A DNA stretch of 64,000 nucleotides from Membranipora membranacea (Eukaryota; Bryozoa; Gymnolaemata; Cheilostomatida; Membraniporidae), in assembly GCA_914767715.1 (NCBI GenBank), contig OU612067.1, positions 32,402,162 to 32,466,161 of the forward strand, in the 5' to 3' direction. Under the pieces are notes generated by a model. The model had not been told where the DNA came from and did no database searches. It worked only from the letters and a program-made list of their open reading frames with translations. Made by a program: the position numbers and the translations under genes. This document shows, one piece after another, positions 24,002-37,400 of the stretch (positions are counted from its first letter, which is position 1; the number at the start of each line of letters is the position of its first letter).

Positions 24002-27000
24002 GGATCGAAGTCTAATTACACAGAATTACAATGAGTTTAGGAAACTCCGCATTGAACAATGAATAATCAGACTAGTTGGTCTTCATGTGGTTTTTTATGA
24101 AATCTTCATTGTATGGAGAGTTTGTGAGACGAAACTTATTCATGTAGGGACCCAACATAAGCCCACTATCAAGGTCAACCCTTCCCCCCCCCCCCGGGTA
24201 TTTTCCTAAATAGAAATAACTGATGGAAATATGTTTCTCTACTTACTGAAAGGATAATGGCAGTTTTGTAAAGTTGAATTTGTAGATACTTTATTTGAAT
24301 AGCAGCATTCATATTATTGATATATTATTGGAATATTGGCCAGTCAAGTTAGCCAGTAAACTTTCCAGTCAACTGGAAAATGAGGTTTTCTACGCTCTAG
24401 AGGATTATATTATAACTGAAATATAATAACATTCTGTGTATAGGTAGCGCTTTTTTGATGCTCCTATATGCACTCTTTGTGCCAGCTCTTTTAAATGGCA
24501 TCCCGTGTTGCAAAAAAAAAATTTTACAGCCATGTTGAGAATGGGCACTCAATAAAGTACCATTCAACACGATAACCAGATATTTTTCCATCCCTAGAGT
24601 CAACGCTTATCCGCTGCTTCAAAACTGTTGATGAAAAAGTATGTTAAGTATACAGCATGCCTCTGCAAGAGTGTTGGATACTTGATAGGCCTACATATTA
24701 TACTCTCAGTCACGCAATGGACATTTTGTCTGTATTCAAGGCTTATTACCCTCACCAAGGCCTTAGGGGTGGCCCCTACCTCAAAGAATATATCAGTCAA
24801 TATACTGTTTTCACAAATTTCAAGTAGTTTAGACATCAAAACTGCTTGACACTTTGTTCCTTTCTCACTAATACTTTTCAACAATTGGGTAGCAAGTGCA
24901 ATTTTGTATGTGCATTTGTCCACCCTGCCAAAAAAAAGACACACCTTTCTTATAAAAGCACCTTCAACAGTGACGGTTTAGCTTTTAGTAAGTGAATTAG
25001 GTTGCCGAAAAACTATTTTGTTGTGATAGTTGAGTGATACAAGGATAGTCTTTCTGGGACCACTATGTTGTTGCACCCAGCACATGCAATGTCTATTTGT
25101 ATGGATAATAGTAACAATGTGTTGTCACAAGTTGTTGATATCCATTATTGCGCTATATTGTCCTGGCATGTAGTCGTAAAACTTTTTGGGCAGACTTCTA
25201 AGATCATGAATAATCGAGGAAACCAAAATAACTTTTGCGGTGGCATTACATTTATTAGGAAAATCTTTGCTCTCATTTATTTAATCTCACAAACCTTCTT
25301 CATCTCTTTTATAAGTAAAGAAAGTAAAGAACATAATATTGCGAGATATTTAATGTCGTCTGCCCAGTATTTGAGAATGGACAACTCCAACTCTATGGAC
25401 CATTTTGGAAAACGAATGAGATCATTGATAAGGTTTTGTTTGCCAGCCGAACAGATAGGTAAGACCAATTATTCCTCTGACACCTTGATCTATGGTCATA
25501 AATGTTAGCATATATTGCATTGTTTGACTTCTGTGACCCAAGTTGGTAATGTGATATAAGGGAGTAAATGGGGAACGGTTTGTGATACTAAGTCAATATT
25601 CTCACTCCCGGTGAAGTCACGACATACAACAAGTTCAGTGTCAAAGACCTACTGAAGCCTGTATATCATTCACTGAACCCATTTGTGCAAATTAGAACTT
25701 TTTTTTTGTCAATTGTGAGAAACTCGCCTGTAGAAGTGCTACTAGAAAGAGAGGAATCGCCTATAAACTTGTAAGTTCAGATTCATTTGTAAGGTAATCA
25801 TGTCGAAAACATATATATCACAATGTTGTTATTTGAATGTCTCTGTTGTTAAAAGATCTTTATGCTTAACAATATCAAACTATTTAAAAGTCTGCTGGTC
25901 CTAAATTTCAGTAAGGCGTATTTTCATCTTGGGTATGTGAAGCGCCCATTCAAAAAATGATCTCAAATCTTAAGTTACTATTTTCGTAGTATGCTGAGCC
26001 TGACCTGGACCTGGTGGAGCTTGTGCTAATGATGGATGATTGTATTCAATGTTTTTGTCAAACAGGAAAATATTTGTCTTGATAAGTATTTGTTAGGGAA
26101 AAAGTTCGCCATCTCACACCTGTATGAAATAGCAAATTTTACTGCTAGCTACTTTACTCGCCCTCTTAACTGTGAATAAACTCCCACCCTAGCTGTTGGC
26201 AGAGTTGAGAGCTGGCAAACATAAAGTCACCCTAAACCCAGCTAAATTATAATCTAACTAGTATTTAATTTTGCAGGGTAACTAATCTGACTGTTCATAA
26301 GAACTTTAGACATTTAGGTTCATCACTGCCACCCACCAATTTTCTGAACTTCATTCTGACCAAGGGTTGTTGTATGGATAGGTTGGCTTCATGCACTGTT
26401 TAGGGCATTGACCTGCGTAATGAAAACTCTATGAGAGGGTATTTACTTTCTCACACTGTAATATTGAGTACAAATTAGCATATCCCTGATGGATGAGTTA
26501 ATGTCATTCCATGCAAGCAGATAGACGTTTTCTGCAAAAGATAACAATGTTTCCATCAACACAGACATTCATGTGGCTATCAAAACACTTACACAAGGCA
26601 GTGTTATCCGTATCAGCTTGTAGCACAGAAGATCATGGCCACACATACTGTATGTATATTTAAATGAGACATCTCTATTAATGACAATAGCTATGAAAAC
26701 TAAAATTCATGGCCTTTTATAAGATTATTGAAGGCCCAATGGATTGATCAGAGCCAGCCTGTCGTTTTTTTGCACATTATTTCCCGTCCCCACTCCCCAC
26801 CTCAACCTGCAGTTCATTCTAACAGCTGAAAAGACAGTCTAGCCATCAGACAAATTATCATTAATTTTGTTTCAGGTCATTATCTATACTGATCTACCCA
26901 CATTGTTAAGAACAAAAATATGGCTTAGGCCAAAGGTCATGATGGCCTTCACAATATTCCGACAGAAAATTCTGCTCTATCCTTTCCTTCATCCACTGAA

Positions 27001-29285
27001 ATATTTTATCAGGGCTTTACACTTTAAATCAGCGGTTAATTAACACCTACTAGCCAATCGATGATTAATTAGTCTGGATATTAGAGAGGTTTACTCAGAA
27101 ATTTTGAATGATTTATCCATAGAAAACTATGTCTGTGGATGGAGAATTCATGTCTATGGGTGTATCTGATACATATATACTATTATATGATATAATCGTA
27201 TTTTATGAACTGCATTCTATAATGCTCATTCCAGCCAATGGGATTACCAGGCAAAAACAACTTTCATGGAATTGTAACCGGTATACAAAGAAGAGGTCAT
27301 ATGGTATGATTACCAAATACAGTATATAATATTATAATTATTATGAGATGGCGTTAATGGACCACACGAACTGTGATTATCTGCTCAATCATACCTGCCT
27401 ATCATATCATCTATGAATTATTGTTTATCATCTAAACAAATTAACACCTCTATGTAAGATATTACAATACCTGAAGAGGTCTAATTCCAAAGCTGCCGAT
27501 TACTTAACTTCCATTCATCTATCAGAGAACTCCCCAGACACATCTGAGATATTCGCAATGTCTTGTCAGGGGACTCCGAGCTCTAGCAGGTGTCTATATT
27601 GAGTACAAAAGCTGGGATTCTGCTTTTATTTACCAGCAGGCAGCCTTGGTAAGATATATGATTATTACTCTAGTAGTCAGAGGGGAGTTATTATTCATTT
27701 CGCGGAAATACCTGTTGTAAATTATCAAGGAGTTGATTCCTCTCTTTGGCTTCAACTGAAATATATATCACTTATTACTGTCGAAATTGAAACAACCTGT
27801 TCTTGCACACGAGAACTCAGTTGGCAGCTGAAATTCAATATTATCGTATTCAGATGTGAATAATTGATTTTTTGTGACAGACGGAAAACAAATAACCCTC
27901 AAACACTATCATTTTGTTTGATTTGTGACAGTGTTTATGTTTTCTAGATAGGATATTACTGTGGTGTTGACAGTCACTTGAAGTCTTCTTATTCTGTCAT
28001 ATTTATGACCCAGTTGGTAAGTTTACTTTAGTCAAGTTTCAAAATATTTTAAATTGATTTAATTCCGGACTCTCTGTACACTGTACGCAGTAAATATTGT
28101 CTTGTATTGAGCACACAGTGCGCATAGTAGCAATTTTTCAATAATTAGCATTTGAATCCTTTCCCTGCTGACTTTTTTTACTAAATTGTTTGCTTCATGG
28201 CTGAAGTTTACCGTAACTGTTTATTGACAGCGGGGATCGAACTGCACTTCTAAGACGTAATTAGCTGTAAGAATTAGACAAATAGTTCACAAGGAACTCA
28301 CTGGAGATACTATAGATTTAGCAATCAGCTGATCCGCCGGTAAAACTGATTCACAGCTCTTTAATCTGACAAACGGTTAGTAAAACTTATATATTCATGC
28401 TCCTCATACACATCACACGTTAATGCTTTGAGAAATATAAGTTTTCTCTCATGCTTTCTGTTAAATCAGCAGGTTTATTATAAAATGTTTTTACTGTCGT
28501 TGGGCAGCAAAGAATTCAATGCAACTACCAAACTCTGAGAGGCTTTGCCAGATTTTGGAGATCGAGATAGCATACAGATATGATAGACTGGCAAGGTATC
28601 AGTATAGTTAAACCATGGAGATTTCTACCTGGTTTAGTGTGTTATATTTTAAAAAGGGGAGATAACTCCAGAAATGTAACAATTCATAGAGAATATCTTT
28701 CCTGACAGTTTACTCTAGTACTCACATGGAGTAAACTAGAGGGTGTAGTATAAATCAAGTGATGGCCTTATGATGTGTGTCTGATCCTGGCATTTTAATT
28801 CCTAGACAGACAAAGCTCTCACACTTTCAAGTCAATTATATTATGAAAAGAAATTATAAATAATTCCCTTTGAAGAGGTCATCACATTTGATCTGCGTAG
28901 TCACGTCGGCAGATAATATTATCTATTGTTCATCTTCCTCCTCCATCCGCGTTACGGTAATACATCTCTGTGTGAGCCTTTAGAGCAAGTGAACGAACTT
29001 ATACTTTAGGATTTCCGCCAATGCTCAGCGCTTAAATTCATTAAAATTCATAACGTTTACAACAGTTAATACTAATAGCTTTGAAAACTTGTAGTTTACT
29101 CTGTTGTGGCCTTCAAAGCTTATCTTGCAAGTTACACTGACTTGTGAGACCATCTCATTTCCTCTATCTTATTTTCATATCAGTCACTGTAATTACCAAC
29201 CGATAACTACAAACACCAGCCGAGAGAGGTAACACAGTCAACAACCTAACACAGTAAGGCTTTGGCGCTGGTTTCACAAACCAGA
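24002..29285. other. Intergenic region after OGG1
   Basis: Includes a 13-14 base C run near 24185 and an AATAAA at about 24550 that may end OGG1 transcripts. The longest open stretch (25065-25508, 147 codons) has no splice context or family resemblance and codes a composition typical of random AT-rich DNA. I see no repeat family, RNA gene or exon pair in the rest. Confidence 0.4.
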
Positions 29286-32200
29286 ATGGGGTAAGTTATC
29301 AATAGATATCTTTATTTGAGAGCGCTTCACTTATTATATGAAATATCAGTTGTCAATTTGTTTTGAATGGTCGGAATTCTGAAGCGGTATTTGAAAGTGT
29401 CGGTTTATTTGAGTAGATTGATATTTTCAAGAATCAGGTAAGATGCCAGTCTATATATTTATATATAATAAGTTATCAGGGTTTGTCTGTCTGAGAGAAT
29501 TGTGTTATACTTTGTTATAATTGTGAAGCTCTGAACAACGTCACAACCAGCCTTCTGCTCACTCAGTATTAGTGAAGTATCACTGTATAGTTTTAGTTTT
29601 CCGACCATCTAGACACCCTGTGGATGTGTATTAGGACATACAACCCAAACTCTCACACAAAATAGTGTAGATCTGTCTGTGTATGTGTGTGTACATCATA
29701 CAACAAATCATCTGTCATTTTTATACACATAAAAGCAGACAATTCCTGGATTTTTAAGTTTTTAGTACGATGCAAATTTTAGGAGCGTTGTATGGACATA
29801 ACATAGCTTTCTAAATGTCCCAAGGACCTGTTCAAAGATTTAAAGAATTGACCAAAGAGAGACCCTAACTCATCGTTGTGACTATGTAGCGTAGTCATGA
29901 GTCAGCCATTATTTGATGTATAACTGTAATATATTATTTGAAGTGTCGGCTTGTTGCGAGAACTGGGGGTTAAATAAGCACACGCCATTAACATCTCTGG
30001 TCAGTGGTATTTGATTTTAGTATTGCTTTAGTTTGCCGAGGAATGCCATTTATCTTCTGTTTGATAATGATGTTTGATCATGTTTACACGAAATGACGAT
30101 TCCCTCGTGGGAGGCCCTGATTCACTGAAGTTGTTTATTATTCCGTCCCATATGTCTTAGAATGTCAGTCATCATGTCAACATTTTTAGTGCAGTCCATC
30201 TACTGTCAGCAATGATCCTCTATCATATCTTGGATGTGTTTTTTCAGAGTCGCTCAAGAGCTTGTTCATAAATGTCATCAATATTTTGTTAGATTTCTTC
30301 CTCTGAAACTCATTTTTTGGTCGTAGACAAGGCTAAGGAATGACAGCTGGCGCTTCTCCTTACTGCAGTCTAACCTTACTGTAGTCTAACCTCACTGTAG
30401 TTTCTCCTTACTGTAGTCTAACCTTTCTTTTGTTATTCTTGGACTCAAATTTGAGGTTGAACAAACGGTATGGTAGAGATTCCACATCTTGTTGACTCAA
30501 TTCAAACAAATATGCTACCAAGAAATGGAGAATCATCTCATCCCTAATTATCTAACGCGCAGCATCATCATCCTTTAGCACTTTTAAATCATTCCAGCAG
30601 CTACATCACCTAGATAAGAAGAATAATTTCATCAATTAGCTCAGAGATTCCACATAATTGACCTGATATTTTAATATATTAGCCTGTTAATTTCATCGAT
30701 GATTACATAAGAGTCAGAGAGTTAATTGCTCCTCCGATTGTTGAATGTATCTACCTTATCTTTAATTGGAATATCATCAAACTTAAATCTGATCTCACTG
30801 TATCAATCTGAGAGTTAGAATCAGCTACACAATGTCCTGTTATTCAGCTAGACACCCACTAAAGGTACAAGGTTCTTTCTCAGTTCAACAGCCCTTCCTA
30901 TAGTTCTGTAGACACCATCGTGCACATTTCCAAGCCCTTTTTCTCAAACAAAATCAGTTTTGAAATATGTAGCTGCAACTCTATGCAGAGGAGGATATGT
31001 GCTAAAATGGTTATTCTATTGTGTAGACACGCCACATAGATTATGTAGGTTTATTTTGCCAGTATTATGAGTTGTCTTCCCTTTCACTCTTCAAACAGTA
31101 TGATGACAGAAGAGAACAACTCAGGTGCGGGGTCCTGAGGACGATAATTCTTCCACTGTCCATCTCAATGTATTGTGTGGTGGTTCTTTGTATGTAGTCA
31201 GCAAGATGCTGAAAATGCTCTTCTTAATATGAACCCCAAACACTAATTTGCCTTGATTTCAACTTTAGAGTAATCATGATGTCGCCATGATCAGGGTTAG
31301 TCTCAAACTTTTCTGCGAAACATATGGTCTATAAATCAAACTCCTCACACAAAATGCTTCAACCCACGTCCATATTGAATATAAATAATTGCCTTGTTTA
31401 CAAGCACTGATATATATTATATGAATGAGGGCTACATATCTGACCCTGAGCAATTGTACGGCTATTCATGTATGGGGGCTGGACCGCATTCCTCATCTTT
31501 GATTGGCCCACCTGTTCAGAATCTAAAAATAGCTGACACTCGAAAACTTTTGTCAAGCAGCTGGCCTGAGTTTTTGAAGGTTGTTACTGGGGCGTTGACC
31601 AATGCAGAACATAAAGGCTGCCAGATTTTCAGCTTTACTTAGATCCTGACACAAAGCTTTATACTGATGGCATATCTTCACAAATAGCCACGCTATGTGT
31701 TTTACCACTGATCCATAAATTCTTATCAATGTTTTCAAGCAACAAGGAATCACTGTGGATAATAAAGACTAGCTTGCAGACAGGATTGGATTAGCTTGCA
31801 ATCCCTAACTGATTTGAATGTGTTCAATATTAAAGCATCATCTTTTTGCTGGCATAGGAATAGTAAGATTGTTAGATAGGCTAGGGAAACCCCCTCCCCC
31901 CCCCCCAAAATACAGAGAGATTTTAGTGGTCTTTTCCAGATCAAAGCATCAATATCCCCAAAAAAGACTCTGTGCTACTTACCAATTAAGATTCGGTTTG
32001 TAAGTTTCAAATATTTTATACATGGAGAGAAAACTTCAAATTTCAATGATCACATGATGAGTTTTGAAGGAAGAATTTAAGAAGAGGAAGCTTTTGTTTT
32101 GTATGATATGACCATGCTGCCACCGACAACTTTAACCAAAAAACTTCTCGCTTTAACCGTCGATGTAAAATGTTAGCTTTCCAATTTAACCCCTGGCACA

Positions 32201-33842
32201 GAATGTAGGGACCATCACACTAAGCTTGTGCCATCAGTTAGAGAGTATCAGAGTCGTAGGAGTTGTGAGGTCGCCTGTACTCTGCTATGATACTCTTGAT
32301 CTATCTCTGGTATCACCACCTCGGCTAATAACGACTAAAGAATTCAATCTTATTATGTTATTATAAAGAATTGTTTAATTTACAAAATCATTGATTCGGC
32401 CAAAAATCAATCTGAAAAGTGTTTGTGCTAGGTCCTCTGCTCTATACATGTGTTGTTTACAATTATGAAATTATTATACCATTCTCGCACTATTATTATT
32501 CGTATTTCATCTGGTCAATTTATATATTTGCGTCTCGCTGTGCTGGTCGATTTACGATTTTGTATAAACACTTTCTCAAAAGTCAGCTGAGCTCTTGTTG
32601 AAAGACAGCAGCGGGTATGAAAAGACATCGGATGGACTCGACATGTAAGTCTACTAGGAAGAGAAATATTAACTTACATGTTGTTTGATAGACCCAAGAT
32701 TATGATCGGACCACCCGGATCATGGTCATTGGACTTCCATTATAGATATATTATCTTATTTCACTCAATTTTAATTTGGCTGTCAATTTGTCCATTAGGG
32801 TGATTGAAGGGAACGAAAGATTTTTAATCACTTGATGCATAATTGCCTTTCTTGCTTTGGTGTTGGAGTTGGTAGAATTCTCTTTCATGTTTCCTCTGAG
32901 ATTGTAGCTGAGTGGAGTCTAAACATTTCAGCTCTAATAAGTGAAGTCAAGTTGTAGAACACAAGAGCTGTTACGATAATTAGCTGCTAAACTCTTGAAT
33001 ACCTTTTCTCAGATATTTGATTGTCAAGTTATGCATATAACAGCTGACACAGGTTGATATAAAACTGCTGCCGAGTAGAGAGTTGGGCTCACTTAAGGGG
33101 ACATTCATCCCTTCACCTGTTAATCTGAGTTTGGTTGTGCTCTGAGGTTGTCAACAGCTAATTTGCCTGTTAATATCATCGAAATTAGGATTTTGTTCTG
33201 AAAAAAAGGAAGAGAAAGCTAACATCGAATGGACAGGTTCTGTGTCTGCTCTGTATATTAGTTGATAGCTGAAGAGATAAGCTGGTTTGGTTATTCCTGT
33301 GTTGGTTCACCTTGGGGTTTTTAGATTTGGTATCTGTTGATAGGAAAACTATCAGAATTAAAAGAGGTTGCTCCAATATAAAGTTTGTAATATTGCAATA
33401 CCTTTTGCTACATTTTCTCTAAGTTTACGATATGTGTTAATACACCTAGATCTTGATCCCTCTAGGATACGTATAATCTTGACATTTTGATTACGTATAC
33501 CCTAACTCACTGTGAAGATGTACCAGTATACTAGCTAGTCCTAATCCTCGATATAACCAAAGGTTTACCCCAAACCACGCACATTCATTGTATTATATTT
33601 TGTTTTATTTTATTTGTATAATCGTGATTGGATTAATATTAAGCCGCTGCTCCCTAGCTGTGTAATTATCCGTATACGTGCAGCGGAGAAAAGCTGAATC
33701 ATCATTAGGCTGCTATTTACTGCTGTACTAATTAATGCTGTTAATCTTATTTCAGGAACGCTTATGGGATACAGAAAAGCCGAGCTCGTAATACAGCACG
33801 ACGTAAACATGAGCTGGATAGCAGAATGGAAGAAATCGAAGG
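29286..33842 (+). CDS. Probable upstream coding exons of the two-pore K+ channel gene
   Basis: An 87-nt exon at 33756-33842 has acceptor CTTATTTCAG and donor GG|GTGGGT, phase 2 at both ends, and encodes a basic peptide (KSRARNTARRKHELDSR then MEEIEG). Its end joins in frame to a strong internal acceptor, TTTTCTATTTTCAG, ending at 34567, giving IEG-EDSAGGKRC. At its start, the five bases ATGGG at 29286-29290 before a consensus donor GTAAGT fit exactly, giving MGNAYG, an N-myristoylation-like start. This model gives a 788-residue channel (5+87+310+124+1841 nt). The 87-nt exon is fairly well supported; the 5-nt start exon is only a consistent candidate, and another first exon could serve. Confidence 0.5.
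30361..30425 (+). repeat. Short tandem repeat, ~17 bp unit
   Basis: Three to four imperfect copies of CTTACTGTAGTCTAAC. It lies in the presumed first intron of the channel gene. Confidence 0.6.
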
Positions 33843-34496
33843 GTGGGTACACCACTCTGCTGCATATCATTATATCGTTGTGCGCTGCTGCCGCCGATTA
33901 TGTTTTTTATACATGGTTGCATGTTGAATCAATCAATACAGATTTTTTTATATCTTTTTGTATTAACTATTAGCAGCAATTAGATGAGCTTGATTAGGCT
34001 TCTCCGCTGACAAGCTGTATTGGGCAGGGCAGTGATATATAAGACTGGAAAGACTCTACAGTCCTCATACAATTATGCAGTAAAGTGCACTCAGATAATA
34101 CACGTATTTTTTGACTCATGCTATGATTAAAAAACATGGGCTGCTGTCACACAAAGCGAAGGTGGGTCATTAGGGGCACCTGCACCATGTGACGTCTGTG
34201 GTGTCGGAAAGTGCTCTCCTTTGTTTATTAATGTCTATAAGGTGGTATGACAGGACATATTTTTTGTAATTTTGAGGCAGACAAAAGAATTTAGATAAGG
34301 GCTTTGATGTTCATCCCATTATCTTCAACGACAAAACAATCTGGATACAGTTTGTTATAAATTATGCATATTTTTCCTGATCACATACAAAACAGAATTT
34401 AACACAAAACCTTGTCTTCCTCATTAAACATATATATGTATATTGCTAAATAATTTTTATGAATTCTGTCCATGAGTTGCACGCATAGAGCTAAAG

Positions 34497-37400
34497 ATGA
34501 GAGTCGCACCACAGAGTAGCGGAGTAACTCGTAGAGAGAGACAGATAAATGTCTTTTCTATTTTCAGCGAAGATAGCGCCGGCGGTAAAAGATGTACAGC
34601 CGCAAAATGTAAGAGCTGCTGTAAATCCTTCACTGCGTTCCTGTTCTCGACTGTCGGACTAGTTATCGTCGTGTGCGCCTACTCGGCGGCGGGCGGATTT
34701 CTGTTCCAGATGATAGAAGCAGGGACAGAGCAGGATGATGTAGAGCGTGGCCGGGACTTAGTTTTTAACTTGACCGAGCGCTATGTACTGGACTTATGGG
34801 ATATAACCCGCCGATTTAATATTCTGTATAAGGAGAACTGGACGATGGCTGCCCGGGAGGAAATGATCAAATATCAGGTTAGTACCCGAGTTCCTATAAC
34901 TTTGTCCCCTTAATTGGGGGAGGGGTGTTTGTACCTGTGTTCCTATAACTTTGGGGGAGGAGTATAGTGACTCACTGACCGTTAAATCTGATGTTCTGAG
35001 TCATTTGTCCAAATTTTTTTTTGCATAGTTAGTTGAGAGGAATATTGGCCAAGCAACAAATAGTCAAGTAGAAACCTTCGGTGCCTGATTCATACCTGGC
35101 TGTATAGCTTGTGATCAATCAAGAGTAGTATATGGTCTATGAATGAGTCTTCCATACAGTAAAACAAATTAATTCCTCTAAAATAAGTTTATTATTTACA
35201 TTTCCCTCTCACCCACACTGCTCGGAAATCTGTTATCAATTTGTATAATCCGGTACAAGAGGTCGGATTAGGACTGAATATTGCATCGGTGAGTGTTATA
35301 CAGAATGGACTGTGAGTAAGGCTTAAGAAAGTCTCAAGGGTGGAGAGTTGTATCTGAATCAATTTGTGAGGTGATGCTCCTCCGGGGAAACCATCACATG
35401 ACCATGAGAATTCACCCTCAGTACACTAAAGTTATTCTTCACCTCTTCTATAATGTTTGTTGAGGCAACTTTCATAGATTTCAATCGCATTTGAATACAT
35501 TATTTCATCTAAGCCAGCGAATAATTCAGTGTTAGTTGAGAGCTGGCGCAGATGTAATGTCTGCACTCAGTTTTGCATAGTTAACAGTAGTAATTATGCA
35601 CACGGAGGGTATCTGACCTTGTTAAATTGTGTAGGAGGTTTGATTGTCATAATTATAACATGAATGTTGAGTCAGCAAAGTTTGCTGTGTCACTGCTGTT
35701 CCATAAGCTTAAGTGCTCAAATTTATTCCAGCTTGCTGGTAAAGGCATTCCATAACCCAACGTGGTTGACTATTGAATGTCACTACTAGCAACCTTAATA
35801 GAGTCTGATCACTCATAACACTGTTCTCTAGGTGAATTATTCTCTATACAAAACTCTCTACAGCGGTTTATTTTGAAGACAGCAATGGCAACTGGTCATA
35901 AAATGTCAAAGTCTCGAGGGGTTGGTCTAATTGACATCCCTGACTGTTTGATACAGAAATTGCATGTGAGGACAAAATCAGGGTTATCATTTTTTGCTGA
36001 CTGCATCAAGACCACATAAATAGAACTTCCAACCTCATACAATGGTCTCAATGACACTGAGCGGTCTTGTGATAAACATTCAGCAACTTAAAGTAGCAAT
36101 GATCGTTTTAGTTTATTTAAACAATTCTATACTTCATAATTACCCTTTAGTTTCTCTCAACCCTTCATGTCATCATAGAATGTTAAATTGGAAACTGGAG
36201 TTGCCACTTCATTGCCAGAAAAATATTGAGTGCAAGCGTACTAATCGTGGCAGCCAAACCACCCACAACTGGGATATATTCTTGAGAAGTGACGTTTTTG
36301 CGCAGGCTGGAAAAATTGAAATTTATGGGTAACGAACATTAACTCAACCTCATTACATTGTCATTTAAATAAAACTCTTAACCAGCAATAACAACAACAA
36401 CAACAGCTAACTCTAGCTAACATGTACTCCTTTACGACATCAGGAGTTACGTTTCCTTGATCTATTGTGCCGAATCCCATTGACAGACCTATGCATCATT
36501 ACTCTAATCAATAAAATCACTCTACAAACTGGGAGCATTCAGCAACCTGTTAATGAAAATCCGGTTACCGTCATAACATTATTGTACGAGATCAATTTGT
36601 AATTTGTGAGAAGTAGGGGAATTGCTGTCACTTCATAAACAAATAGGACTTCCTGACATATTTCCTTTAGCGCTTTCTTTGTGGTTTCTATAACTGACTA
36701 AAAGCCATACGTGTATGATTGATGTTTGAAGTCAATATCGCTGATAGTGAGTTATCGTTGGCACTATTTGGATAAACTGCCCACTACAATACAAACTACT
36801 GTTAGTAGGAAACACACCCAAAAAAGTTATAAAAAGTTACATCTCTGCCATACATTAGTTATTATATTGTTTCCCTAGTGAAGGTTAATTGAACGAATTT
36901 ATGATTGTAGTATTGAAACGGATGATTCCCAAGTGAGATGTTCCCAATAGATCCAAATAAGACATTCTTGCAATTCAGGAATCATAATGGAATCCATTTA
37001 CAAACATGCATCTCATGCTATCCAAAGAGCTATTCATCAATAACCCCAGGGAGGCCCCAGGCAGGTACTCGGGGAGGGGGGTACTAGTGACACCCCACTG
37101 GGAGGCCCTTTAGGGAGGCACCACAGGAAAGCCCCAGGCAGGGTGTCACATGCTGAATGACAGTGCAGACTTCCCTATCCATCAGGGACTAGCACTAAAT
37201 GTGGGATTATGCATCTTCAAGGTCATAAGAGTAGACATTATAACAATACTCATAGAACTGATGAAATGAAGAATTATCTTTCTATCTCCCATGATGCAAT
37301 TAACTTTCAGATTTCAGAAATAAGTCAAATTCATAATATGATATGAACTCTATTGCTATTCCATGCCCTTGGACAAATGAGAATATGCTTACAGAGTAAA

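Noticed and set aside
25065-25508. 147-codon ATG-initiated frame (+)
   Set aside because: No recognisable domain, no splice or promoter context; composition looks like translated AT-rich DNA.
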